Assembly: GCA_001643675.2 (NCBI GenBank)
Contig: LSRY02000017.1
Location: 682,001-746,000 of the forward strand
Direction: 5' to 3'
Length of the DNA: 64,000 bases
From: Monocercomonoides exilis
Lineage: Eukaryota; Preaxostyla; Oxymonadida; Polymastigidae
Of the stretch, positions 45,284 through 56,791 are shown in pieces. The notes beneath the pieces are model-generated. The model had not been told where the DNA came from. It worked only from the letters and a program-made list of their open reading frames with translations, and searched no databases. Numbering within the stretch: position 1 is the first letter of the stretch; the number at the start of each line of letters is the position of its first letter. The translations under genes and the position numbers were made by a program.

Positions 45284-46135
45284 TTAAGCCTGTGATAGTT
45301 CAGAGGAAGATAAAGATTGTTGTTGAGTCGGAGTTTGATTTGAAGTCTGTAGTTCAGAAGTGCCTTGAGACATCAATGAGAATGGAAATGAAAGCGAATT
45401 GTTCGATGATTGTCCAGCTTCTGGAGAAATTCCCATCTGCTGATTCAGGGCATTTGTTGCGGCAGTCACAGTTGCTTGCGTCACAAGCTTTTTGAACGCT
45501 TGTCTTGGATCCTCTGATAAATGAAAATATTTTTAAAAAAAATGAAAAATAGTGAATGAGCAAACGCCTTGAACACTTTATGTAACCTAAAAGGTTTGTG
45601 CCAGCAAGCATTATCCCAGCAATGTCAATTAACAACCATCCAAAGTTTAACTTGATAATGGCAACTAAAGCAAGAATACTCCAGACAGCAGGATAAACCC
45701 ACAATGTTCCCCAAAAGAGAGTTGTTGAGAATTTAGGAACAAGCGAACGATCTCTTATTGTTTCAAAACGCCAAACACTTTGCCCATCTTCAAGAATGTC
45801 ATTCCACCAACGATATCCAACAAGCATTCTCCCGCTGATATTTTTCACCATCCAAAAGTCACAAGCTAGCAGTAAAATTATTATGACAAAAGCTGTCACA
45901 AAGCCAAAATTTAGTATCCCAGCCAGTATGTAAAGAACAATTGCCAATCCTTTTATGATTGAAATGATCATTAGATTTGAAAATGCATAAGAAAAAACAA
46001 TAAGATATAATCAAAGAAATAAATATAGCGCAGTGTGAAATTTTCCGATAATGAAAATGACTTCGAACCTTTGAATGCAAATGTTAATGCCCAAACAATT
46101 GGATGGTGTTGTTGAACAAGAGGTGTAAAGTCCAT
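45284..46135 (-). CDS. TVP23: Golgi membrane protein TVP23 (FAM18)
   Basis: Four-helix membrane protein of the trans-Golgi/endosome vesicle system, 226 aa. Three exons: 46135-46069, 45949-45566, 45513-45284, with donors GTTCGA (atypical) and GTTTGC. Seen: HPIVWALTFAFKGLAIVLYI at the first helix, and the family signature LLACDFWMVKNISGRMLVG followed by YRWWNDILEDGQSVWRFE. The last helices end with AGTNLLGYIKCSR. The tail after the third exon junction (RQDPRQAFKKLVTQATVTAA...) is longer and Gln/Ser-rich compared with animal proteins. Divergent from PIG-M with 119 bp between starts. Intact. Confidence 0.93.
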
Positions 46136-46254
46136 GTTAGCTGGAAAATAAAAAGGAATAATACAATTCAAAAAATGATAATTGTTAATTTTCAGAATAA
46201 GAAATAATCGGTAAATGTCAAAATCATACAAATATGTTTATCACTCTTTTGTAT
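46136..46254. promoter_or_regulatory. shared divergent promoter region, TVP23/PIG-M
   Basis: 119 bp between start codons. Role inferred from position; no box could be recognised. Confidence 0.3.
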
Positions 46255-48087
46255 ATGGGCAAGATCATAAAAATGAAAGTGAAATTCTCCCATTTAATGT
46301 TGGGGGGACTAGCCATAAGGCTGCTCCTAATCGCCTACGGAACTTGGCATGATGCGCACAGTATGAATTTTTAAATGTTAGTTGTAATTTAAAAAAATGT
46401 TCACATTTTGCGATTTTAGTGGATTTGAAATACACTGATATTGATTACACTGTTCTAACCGAGGGAGCAAAATATGTAGCTGAAGGCCAATCACCTTTTT
46501 ATAGATCAACATATCGATATTCTCCTCTTTAGTACGCTGTTTTGAATTGTTTATAAAAATTAAACATTTTTATTTTGACAAATATACCACAATAAAAAAG
46601 TGCTTACCTTGTTCTACCTAATTTATATGTGCATGAGGCTTTTGGTAAATTAGTGTTTTGCGCTTTTGATCTTCTGTGCGGATTTCTAATCTACAGAATT
46701 TTAAAAGATGATTTGCTTGAACTTCATTTGGATATGAAAAAAGTTCTTATTTACACCTCCACCTGGATTTTTAATCCAATTGTGATAAACATTTCAACAC
46801 GTGGGAGCTCAGAATCTATTGTTGTTCTTTGCGTTCTTTTAACTCTCTATTTCTTTCTTCAACGAAAGCTCGTTCTTTCTGGCATATTGTTTGAAACCTC
46901 TTTTTTTTATCCTTTTCAAAAGGAATTTTCATTAATTTTCTTTAAATAAATATTAAAAAATTTTTTTATTTTCAATAAAGCTATGGACTTGCTGTTCATG
47001 TGAAAATATATCCAGTGTTGTTCACACTTCCATTTGTGCTCCGATTGGATAATGAATGGGTTGAGCGGGGTTTAAATAAAAAGAATGCTGCAAAGGCAAA
47101 GAAGCCAAAGGAACAAAAAAGACGAGGATTGTTCGGATGGATTGGATGGGTTTGGTTTTTTTCTTTTTTTTTTTCTTTTTCTTTTTAATGAAATTTGATA
47201 TTTGCTTAAACAATAAACTTTCAGTTCTTCCACATTATGAAATATAGAATTCTTTTTGGATGTGTTGCGTTGTCAGTGTTTATCGCTATTTCTGGACTGT
47301 TTTTCTACATGTTTGTGAAAATCTCATAAATATTTAACTGTTCATTGTTGGCTTCAAATAACAATTTTAAATAAAACATTATTGAATTATTCACTCCGTT
47401 CTTATCAATTCTCTTTTCTCTTATTCGTTATTGTCTTTGCAGGTATGGCTTCCAATGCCTGTTTGAGCAGTTCCTTTATCACGCCACGCGAACGGACGTG
47501 CGCCACAACTTCTCTCTCTTCTGGTACTATTTGTATCTGCGAGACAGCATGGATACTGTCAGCCCAATTGCAAGTGTTGGATTCTTCCTTCCTCAGCTCA
47601 TTCTGTGGCTCTTCCTTTCAATTGCACTTTACAAGGAGCTTCCCTTGTGTCTTTTCGCAAATACACTCTGCTTTGTCATGCTGAATAAAGTCTGCACTGT
47701 TCAGGTTTGTATTTTAAGTTGTAAATCCTGTTAAAGTTTTGTTTTTTTTGATGTATTTTTCAATAACTATGAAATATGTTTCTATTTTCTAAAAACATAT
47801 TTTGTTCTATTTTTTAGTATTTTGTCTGGTGGTTTAGTCTTCTTCCACTTGCCTTGCCATTTGCGCCTTCTGTCACGATGTTTTCATTTGGTGCAATTAT
47901 TTTCGCATGGCTTCTTATTCAGGTTCTGTGGATTAGGCTTTCATATCAAATTGAGTTTTTGGGCAGAGCTGATTTCTTCACTATGTTCTTATCATGTATT
48001 CTATTTTTCCTTTCAAATTTAGTTATTTTGTGTCTCTTCTTGTACAAGCCAAAATCACTTCAAAAGAAAAACGCTAAAACTGAATAA
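46255..48087 (+). CDS. PIGM: GPI mannosyltransferase 1 (PIG-M)
   Basis: ER membrane enzyme adding the first mannose to the GPI anchor precursor from dolichol-P-mannose, 430 aa. Seven exons: 46255-46360, 46420-46531, 46601-46888, 46981-47149, 47225-47310, 47443-47704, 47818-48087; all junctions keep frame and most donors are GTTTG or GTATG. Seen: [18 protein letters not shown] with the DxD catalytic motif, [72 protein letters not shown] and [20 protein letters not shown], all in family order. The start could also be ATG 46234 or 46273, in the same frame. Implies GPI-anchored surface proteins, in line with an elaborate cell surface. Confidence 0.95.
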
Positions 48088-48776
48088 TAATCTTGGAAAA
48101 AACGTATACTTTTTTTAACATTCAGTTATTTAAAAGTATATTTCCTATTGGTGCTGAAGATTGTATCTGTGAATCAAATCTCATATTTGTTAGAAATTTG
48201 AAGTTTGACATGGATTTAATTTGTATATATTTGTAAATTTATTTTTCTTGCGAAGTTCTCATTATTATTCAAATATTTTTGTTTGTTTCTTATTGAAATA
48301 GATCTATTGGAATAAATAAACAGTACTATTTGCTTTTCATTTTTGATGCAATATTTAAACAATTTCAGGATATTTCACTTCAAAACACAAACAGTGAAAT
48401 TTTGTTTTAATCACATCGTATGATATCAACATAGTTCATAGTCACGTTTATCTGTGCACTGTTAATATTACTCATTTTTCCATTCATTTTGAATCGCATA
48501 TAACCGCAGGGTCAACTATTAATTACCACATTTAATGCTTTTTGAATGCTTTTTTTAATGAAAAATCAGCATTCTGTCAAATTTTTTAAAATAGGTATGA
48601 TTCTTTTTGAAAAACCGCAAATGTTAATTTCTTCAAATGATATAAAATTTCACATCTTGATCAAAATTTTTTTCACATACATTAAACTTCACCAATATGA
48701 AATCTTTCACTTGATACTGCTTTTTCAAATATTCTTGTGTTGATTCGTGAGTGGGAACAGAAATTAGACAAGATAT
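48088..48776. other. intergenic, no gene seen
   Basis: AT-rich DNA downstream of PIG-M. A short block near 48750 (GTGGGAACAGAAATTAGA) resembles the fold-back element at 17.5 kb. Confidence 0.5.
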
Positions 48777-49046
48777 GGGGCAAAATATTTCACTTCAGGC
48801 ATTTTCATAGAAAAATTATGAATCGAAGATGAACTTTTTGTGATCAAAAAATTTGAAAAAAATTGGTTTATTTTTTGAAATACATGTGATGTCACACAAC
48901 ATAATGTTATTATATCAATGATGTTTGCTCAAAAAAATGAAAATCAAATTTATTTGAAATCCGGTTGAGTTTCAAAATGTTATATGTGAAACAATATTTT
49001 CATGCTTTGTGCATAAAAAGATTGAAAGCCCATATTAACCCCCGTA
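48777..49046 (+). repeat. dispersed non-coding repeat, copy B
   Basis: Same-orientation partner of 16532-16800, matched over about 270 nt at roughly 75-80% by eye. Confidence 0.8.
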
Positions 49047-50040
49047 TGAGTGATTAATTTTCAAAACATACACCATTTATTATTCAAATTTGGCAAGCTT
49101 CTAATTCGAAATCAATAAAAATCAGTATTTATTACAAAAAATATTTTTTGATATAATATGATCACTGGCTGAGTGTCAGAAAGTGATTAAAATGTTTTGT
49201 TTTTTCATTGTTAATAAAAAGGATGAGAAATTGAACCCCGATTTTTATTATTTGTGAATAAACATGAACTTTTTTTGATATGGCTAAATTTTTTTGAAAA
49301 GTGACATCAGATCAAAAAATCGACCCATGTTAATTAATTAATTTTTATTCCGTTTCCATAATATCAATGAAAATATCAATCTTTCACAGTTATGTTTGTT
49401 GGTTCATAACAAACCTTTCAACAAGATAATACATAAAGGATCAAAAAATTATATATCCAATTATTTGATCAAAATTAAAATTTCAGTTTTTTTATATGAA
49501 AAAGGATTTTGCTTGATTGGACTTTTTTGCAATTGTTGATACATGAAATGTTCATGGCATGTTTCGATTATTTTTTTAAAAATTTTAATGATTATAAGAA
49601 TTATTGTGTTTTTTAAAATCGGAATATTTCATTGCTCATAATGAACATCAATGTTTGATGGAAGCAAATACAACTCGTACAAGTTCAAAAAAACAAAAAA
49701 TTATCATAATTGATGGTTTGTAATTTGTTTGTTCATTTATGTCAAATTAATTTTTGGTTTTTTTAAATTAACTTTTTTGTTGCAATATATTTAATAATAA
49801 AAACATCTTTCTATAACCTATCATAGCGATCACAGAATTATCAGAGTGATAATATTTCTGTGTTGCCAACTGCAATGTTGAATATGACTAACCTTACGAT
49901 ACAAAATCTTCAACAAGAAGGAACAAACTGATCGAGAATATCAAAGAATACAAGTGGAAAAAGCTGAGAGAAAAATAAAGCTAAAAAACATGTTGTAGTT
50001 AAGTGGAATTAATTCGAAGAAGTTTTCCAGAATACAACAG
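49047..50040. other. intergenic with minor repeat fragments
   Basis: AT-rich. Around 49275-49305, ATATGGCTAAATTTTTTTGA is close to the reverse complement of 56396-56427, suggesting scattered pieces of the same repeat family. No gene supported. Confidence 0.45.
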
Positions 50041-50735
50041 AAAATGTGCAGCACAACAAGCGTGAGCATCTGCTTGTCTGAACCCCCGTACTCTGCATTC
50101 TTCCTTTTTGACGCCTTCATCCGGCGCTACCCTGTAATCTTCGCAACATCCACAAATGTCCGGATTGAGCGTCTCGACTTCCTCTTCGACCCTTCTTTTT
50201 CGCACACGGGCATTGCTGTTGTTCGTTGCGTTGATGAACACATCTCGGTCTCCTTTGTTCAATTTTCTCCTCTGTAGCTTCACCACACGCCTTGCCTGCG
50301 GCACACACAGTACTCCTCAACTCCTCCCGGCTCGCAATCTGAAGTATCCTCTAGCAACGAAGCAGATAAACATGTTCAGCCACGGGCATAGCAAGTCATC
50401 GATGTGAATATGAGCAATGAAACCGATATATCGCTTGCAATGTGCGTGTACGATGGAATACCTACAGCATGGGCTGCGAGTGCAAATGGAAACAGAAACG
50501 ACGCAAACAGCATCATATCGTCCATCTTTGCAACACAACAACATCCATAAGATATCTTGCCGTGGCAAACGCCTTTGATGAGGCATTGTGTGTCTCATGA
50601 GGTGCTGACCGCATCGAAGATGCAAAGTTTGTGGGCAACAGCTCCTCCGGTCAAAACATTTCTTTTGAATGCAGCTAAGTGGATGCCCGCAGGGATATCG
50701 CCTACACTAATTGAGAATCGCTGACACTGGCAAGC
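50041..50735 (+). pseudogene. degraded, GC-richer coding-like DNA
   Basis: Base composition changes abruptly here to GC-richer sequence with short open frames on both strands. It precedes the recognisable pseudokinase-paralogue fragment on the same strand and may be its decayed ectodomain, but no convincing alignment could be made by eye. Confidence 0.35.
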
Positions 50736-51566
50736 TTGAAAGAGGAAGACAGTGCGAAAGTCAACACCTCCCTGTGGATGCTGGACAGTAAATACACGAT
50801 TGCGGGCAAACCTCACAAGAAACAATCTCCCTTCTTCATCCCAACACTCTATTCTGCCCAAGATGTGAATGATGAAACAAAGAGCGAGTTCGCAATCAGA
50901 TTCCAGGGGGAGCTTCTTTTGCACTGCAATCTGTCGTTCCTGCTGGCAACAACCATCGGAACTGAGGCCTTGCTGCATCGGTTCGAGTTAGAAGCGAAAG
51001 GGCTTGTCTCGGAAAAGGAAGCCTTTGGGAAAATGCAAGGGAGCATTTTTCGAGAGGCGCCAGCGGAGGCAGATGTGACTGTGTGCCTGCTCTTTGGAAA
51101 TTAAAATGCTCTTTCTTCGACAAATTCATTTATTCTGAAGAACAAAAGTGAGCCCAAAGCTAATGGAGATGATAAAGTTGTCGAGGGAGGAAAAGAAGTG
51201 AAGTCTTATTGGTTGTTGATTGTGATCATTATGGCATTTATTCTTCTTATCATTCTTGTTATTGCTGTTGTTCTGGCTGTTCGGTGGAGAAAGGTCAAGA
51301 ATGAAGCAAAAGATCTGAGAGAGATAGTGAATGATACAGTGAAGAAGGATCCGAAACTGATTGAGATGGTGACGATGGAGATGTCACCCGAGGAGCAGTG
51401 GAGAAGAGCAGAGAGAGAGGCAGAGAAGAAGAATGATGAGAGAATGAAAAAGAGAATATATGATACGAATATGCAGCATTCTGAATCATCTGAGCATCTT
51501 CTATCTGAAAGCGGATCCACAGAATACATTCTTGGAAAAGATTCAGACAAGATTCCAAAATGTTAA
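50736..51566 (+). pseudogene. fragment of a giant-pseudokinase paralogue
   Basis: In one frame this aligns with the distal ectodomain, membrane helix and juxtamembrane part of giant gene 1: NTSLWMLDSK, the LLHCNLSFLL block, STNSFILKNKSEPK, EGGKEVKSYWLLIVIIMAFI (membrane helix), AVRWRKVKNEAKDL, MEMSPEEQWRRAEREAEKKN and HSESSEHLLSESGSTEYILG. A TAA at 51102-51104 interrupts it where gene 1 reads GNAES. The frame stops again at 51564-51566, where a one-base loss turns what was probably a Trp-Leu pair into Cys-stop. The kinase-like domain is not recognisable downstream. Orientation is opposite to gene 1. The juxtamembrane block is much better conserved than the flanks. Confidence 0.85.
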
Positions 51567-53235
51567 GCGAAAAAACAGAAAGAAGAAGAAGTTGAAGAAT
51601 TAAGTCTGAGCAAAGTTATCAGAAAAGTGGCTTCAAATCGTTTGCATGAATATGAGTTATATAAAGACGAGAAGGAAATAAATGATATTTCGAGGATTCA
51701 ATTTGGTCGAATTGGTTATTTCAAGTAAGCACTCTGTATCACGCGGACAATTATTATTGTCATCGTCACCAGATATTTCAGTCAGCTCCAATTCCCACTC
51801 TCGCAAATCAGCCTCAAAAACATCAAATGCATCGATTCCACATTCAGAATCTGGCTTTTCCTTTTCCCTTCATCATCTCTCTCTTTCTTTCTCTTCTCCA
51901 TCAACTCTTTCCGTTCTTATCTTCCATCATCAACGTCGAACAAAGAAAACGACATCTTGCCAACAACTTAATCTTTTTCAGAGCGTGCAACATTCAAACT
52001 GGAAAAGATGAGAATGAAGAAGAAAAAGAAAAAATAAATGCAGATGATGAAATTGAACAGAAGCTTAAGCAAAATCCAGGCACAAAGACATAATAATACG
52101 ATGTTACGCACCATATAGAAATAACAGAAGTTAGTGAAGAGAAAATTATCCTCAAATTTCTCTGCTACCAGCACGCATTCAGTTGTTTATTAAAAGCATA
52201 TTTATGTGAACCTGCCAAGCAGAAGTGTAAAATCGAAGCAATATGGAAGCAGAAAGCGATTGGGCGAGTGATGTTGAATTAGCTGCTCAGCATGCTAATA
52301 TATCTCATGCACTCCAAACTGCAACCGCATGCAATTCTTATACTGGCACTGCATTGTGCTTGTCGCTCTCACTCCACCTACTGCTGGCTACCCTGCACTA
52401 CTAGCTCCTCAATTATTACTGAAGGAAACATGAGCACACTTTTCGAAAGTGGAACAATAAAAAGAGGTGTGCGAAGTTGGTGAGGAGGATAGAGGCGATG
52501 ACATGGATGGAGTGGAAGATGAAGAATGAAAAAATGATAACTAACTTGAGCATAGTCTCAAGCTTTAACAAAAGCTGAAAAATCCCTCTTGCAAGCTGCA
52601 ATGCACACAACATCAGCTGTGTTCAGTGTAGACACTGAAGAAAATGTCATTCAATCTCACTTAACGTGATTTTGTTAACTTACTCCTCTGAAGTCATTGA
52701 AGATAAACCATTTAAACATCTTACATATAAAGGAGACCTCACAAAAAAGAAATAGCAGAATGAAAATAAAAGAGAAGACGAATATTTCGATAACCTTACA
52801 GAAGCGCACTTCACAGAGGGAACAACCTGAGGGAAAAAATACAAGACGATTATCAGACTCTCGTCAAACACTCTTTAAGCACATTATGAGGCTTCTTCTG
52901 CAAAATCCGTTTTGATGTTGATGCCTTTATCTGTTGCATTTGTTGCTTCTTTGTCAGAAGCTTCTTCTTCTTCCATATTTCCCACATTTTATTTGAAATC
53001 TGTTAAAAGAATAGAACGAATTCTAAGATTAATAAAATGTTTATTTCGCTCGACAAGTACATTAAAAGAAAACGAAGGTAATAATAAACAAAAAATGGAA
53101 GATGAAAGAGGGTAATGGACAGAGCGGAAGCAAGTGTCGAAGAAAAAGAAAGTGCATTTTAAAAGAAAATAGAGAAAATTAGAATCCAAGAGATAGAAGA
53201 AAGGGAAAAAATAAAAAAAAAGACTTATCTGATGA
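51567..53235. other. decayed DNA downstream of the pseudokinase fragment
   Basis: Mixed short frames, several acidic or Lys-rich, none supportable. 52243-52410 gives a 50-codon frame (MEAESDWASDVELAAQ...) without known relatives. Probably further remains of the same decayed gene. Confidence 0.35.
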
Positions 53236-53239
53236 TTAT

Positions 53240-55751
53240 GATAATGCCGATGAAAATATGGTCGGAGAAATCTGAGGATCGATCAAGCCAAATGCAGACT
53301 CAAATGACAGCAACATGTTATTGATCGCCATCACCATCTCACTCGAAATCTGTTTGTGCTGTGTTGAAGAAGCAGATACATATGAGAAATGACAAGATTT
53401 AGACTCCTCCTCCCTCCCTCTGTTGTGCCATCTCCTTGTGAAACTGCACCACTTGCTGCCCATCCTCCAGTGGCAGCCAAAACCAGATCACACCTTCCAC
53501 CTCGTTCCCTCTCCAGCCGCAGCCCCACCGGCTTCGCCAGCATCAACACTTCGATTCAGCCCTGCCCCCGCTGACACCACCAAAAGCATCTGCACCTGAT
53601 CATCCAGCGCCGGCTAATCGTCTTCACAACTGAGCTGTTCTGTGACAGGAATAGAGGAGATCTGCAGTTGGCAGCATCGCACACATCTGGATGCATCAGG
53701 CGCAGTGTGAAGAAGCCATTGCGTTTGCATGCCTCCTGCACCGACGCAAACAAAGGTAGACAACACCCCTTCAGCCTGTGCGCTTCTCAAAATATCCAAA
53801 GCAACAACACTGAAGGAGTTTGCGGATAGCACGCGCACAGAAGATACTCCATTTGATCAGACGTGATCTCTCTGCACACTGCTCCCGATGAAGATAGTGA
53901 TAAAGTCGATGCATCACCACTACAGATCGCATCATACAGCCCCTTCATCGCCTCTTTCTGCTTCATTGCCTCTGCTTTGGAGAAGTTCAGAGAAAAGAAC
54001 CCTGAAATGCAGAAGCTTCTGTTTCTCCCTTCTCCGACTGCAGTCTATCAAATTCCCCCAAAAAACATCTTGATCTTTATCTCCGCTGCCCTATCAAATG
54101 CCAAAGAACAAGAAGAACGACAGCTTGTCTTCATTGAACATCTCCCTCACAAGACTCCCAAACAGCCACATCTCTGCAAAGTTCAACAAGAAAAGCTTCT
54201 CCCCCGTGGATCATCACCTTCCAGACAACATCTCTCTTCTTCTGATTCTTAATCGCCTCCTTGAGCAGCGCCTTCTGCTCTCAAATCGTCTGCTCCTTCA
54301 CTTTTGGCAGCGCCATCAGCTTCTTCATTTTCCTTCTCTATCTTGTTCATCTTCTGCTGCACCGTTGCATCTACTCTTCCACCACCACCTCCACCTTCGC
54401 TGTTTGCTTCTCACACAACACTCACCCATCTCCCCACTTTTGCAACAACCCCATTCCCATTCAGTTCTGGCCCAAGAATCACAGCACTTCCATTTTTGTT
54501 GATCTCTGTTAACTTCTCCTGGCACTTTTCACAAAGCCCCAACGGCAGAATCAACAAAGCCAAAGATGGAACCATCCCATAATACGCACAAATTTATGAA
54601 GAAGATGTGGCAATTGTAACTCCAGACCAGCCAGTTACCGCTTTCCATCCACACTCACCACTCCTCCTTGCAGAGCCCAGCACTTCTTCTCATTCACCTG
54701 CTTCAATTCTTTCACCTCTGCGTTGTGCTTCTCGCTCAGCTTCAGAATCTTCCTCTGATTCATCCAGATGATCTTGTCCTTCTCCTGCAGCTGCTCTTCC
54801 AGCACGCTCGTCCGCTTCGCCTCCTTTTCCTTTTCCAACTTCTTCTTCTTCTTTTCTTTCTTCCGGCAAATTCAGCACAATTGCTGCAGGCGACAGAACA
54901 ACATCTTCCATCATCAGCTCCTCTGCCCCACCGCCTCCAGCGCCTTCTTCGCAATCTCTCCCACTTCATTCACTGCAACCATTCGCCTCCTCATTTTGTT
55001 GAACAGCTTCATCACTCTGCATGCCTCGACTGCTTCTTTCTGTTCGCCAGCCATTCAATGGCCAATGGAGCCAGTGATGGATCAGGCAGATTGCAGATTG
55101 GCAGGAACGCAACCACATCTACCGCTGTTAATAACTGCTTCTTCGACGACTTCTTTCTCGGCAAATACTCAAGAAACGGGAGCAGAGCCAGAAGTGGAAT
55201 GGAAAGCATCACACATCGAACGGGCACAGCACGTTCTGTTCAGCAGAGCGCAGCAAGTCAACATTGAAACCTCGGAGTGCTTGCAGCAGTGATTGAAGTG
55301 ATTGAAGTGATTGAAGTGATTGCGAAGATGGAAGCAACAACAACCCAGCTGCCTCAGGCACGCCAATCCTCAGCCACCTCACGTTGAAGTGCAGTTTTTT
55401 GTCTTTAATGTGAGATGAAACCACAGCCAATTCATCTGAAGAGTCGACTGTAGGTATGGTGGATGGCGATGACTGCTCATCCACTTCTGCCTTCTTCTCC
55501 TCGTTTCTCCGCCTCTGGAATGGAAAGGCAGATCTTAGCGCTGCTTCATTAAAAAAAGATGAGCGCAAGGAAGATGATAAAGGCGCATAGCGAAGCGACT
55601 ACTGCTGCTCACGACCAGCCTCCATGAGCCTTTTCATATTCACTATCAGGTCAATCTGCAGCTCCTTCGATTACATAAATACAGCATTCACATCAGGATC
55701 AGAAATATCGATCAGCAACCAATGCTCGCAGTTTTCGAACGATGTGAACAT
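53240..55751 (-). pseudogene. decayed unidentified gene in GC-richer DNA
   Basis: Reading the minus strand from ATG 55751 gives MFTSFENCEHWLLIDISDPD..., then a TAA (55671-55673) and a TAG (55599-55601) in an otherwise open frame to a TGA at 55209. Further plausible segments follow in shifting frames: LAPLAIEWLANRKKQS, EAVEACRVMKLFNKMRRRM, a coiled coil (LEEQLQEKDKIIWMNQRK...), GLYDAICSGDASTLSL and EITSDQMEYLLCACYPQ. Many stops and frameshifts show it is dead. The helical pieces suggest an armadillo/HEAT plus coiled-coil protein, but no family is recognised. Confidence 0.5.
55289..55322. repeat. 9-bp tandem repeat (TGATTGAAG)n
   Basis: Between three and four copies inside the decayed minus-strand gene; the minus strand encodes repeated Gln-Ser-Leu. 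Confidence 0.85.
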
Positions 55752-56791
55752 TTAAAACATTATTTCTCCTTGTTATGTCTTAAAGTGAAAAGAGAAAAAA
55801 ATGAGCAAAAATTATTAATGAAAATAACCTCGACAAAAGATGTGATTATCATTTTTTTGAATTAAATCACAAAAGGATCATTTTGAGTTTTTAATGTCAA
55901 TTCCTTTTGATATCTAAATGCAAACTATATTCAGTTTTTAAGTAACACAAGAAATCGATCTATTTGTTCAAATTCTTGAATTAAAATTTTCATTCATGAG
56001 CATTAAAACGTTTATATTTTCATAATCATTAACTTTCAAAAAATTTCATCAAGATACACCACTTTTCACTTTTTTATTTTTCAACACTTTGAAATGTTTA
56101 AAAATTTGTTATAATTCAAAAAATCAAAATGAATTTTCAAACTGATGATATGAAAATGAAAGAATAAAAACTTATTATTTGTTTGATTCAAATATCAACA
56201 AATAGATTTTTTTTTATAAAAATTGGAAAGTTAGTTAAAAGCTTATGAGAAATAAATGAAATTGAAGCTTTATATTCGATAATTTGTCTAATAAATAACA
56301 ATAAGAAATAAAGAACCATATATGATGGGAACGGAATGATCATTATTTTTTGATCATTTGTGATCTTTTGTGGGACAAAATTAAAGTCGTGGAACTTTTC
56401 AAAAAAATTTTGCCATATAAAATTTGATTTTTCATTTAATTATTTGCTTTTGAATTGCTTATCGAAAAATCAGATGAAATAGATTAAAAATTTTAAATTA
56501 GAAAAATATGTTTCAATCACTTTTTGATTCACCTCCTTGAACGAGAGAAATAAGAAAATAGCAAAAATTTTATTAAATATTGATCTTCATAATAAAATTG
56601 ATATTTAAAAAAATAGCAAATGCTTTAAAAACAACAGAAAAATAACCAAAAATTCAATTAAAGAACGCACATCTGAAATGATATCCAAAATTGAAAAAGA
56701 CTGGATCTCGAAAGAGGCCTTTTCACATTTCATCCACAAAAATTTAAATTTCAAACCGAATGAACAGACAAATTTTACCTCAGTTTTATAT
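55752..56791. other. intergenic with repeat fragment
   Basis: AT-rich DNA without a supportable gene. GGAACTTTTCAAAAAAATTT near 56391 is identical to the end of the fold-back element at 17.5 kb, and GATGGGAACGGAA near 56317 resembles another of its blocks. Confidence 0.5.
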
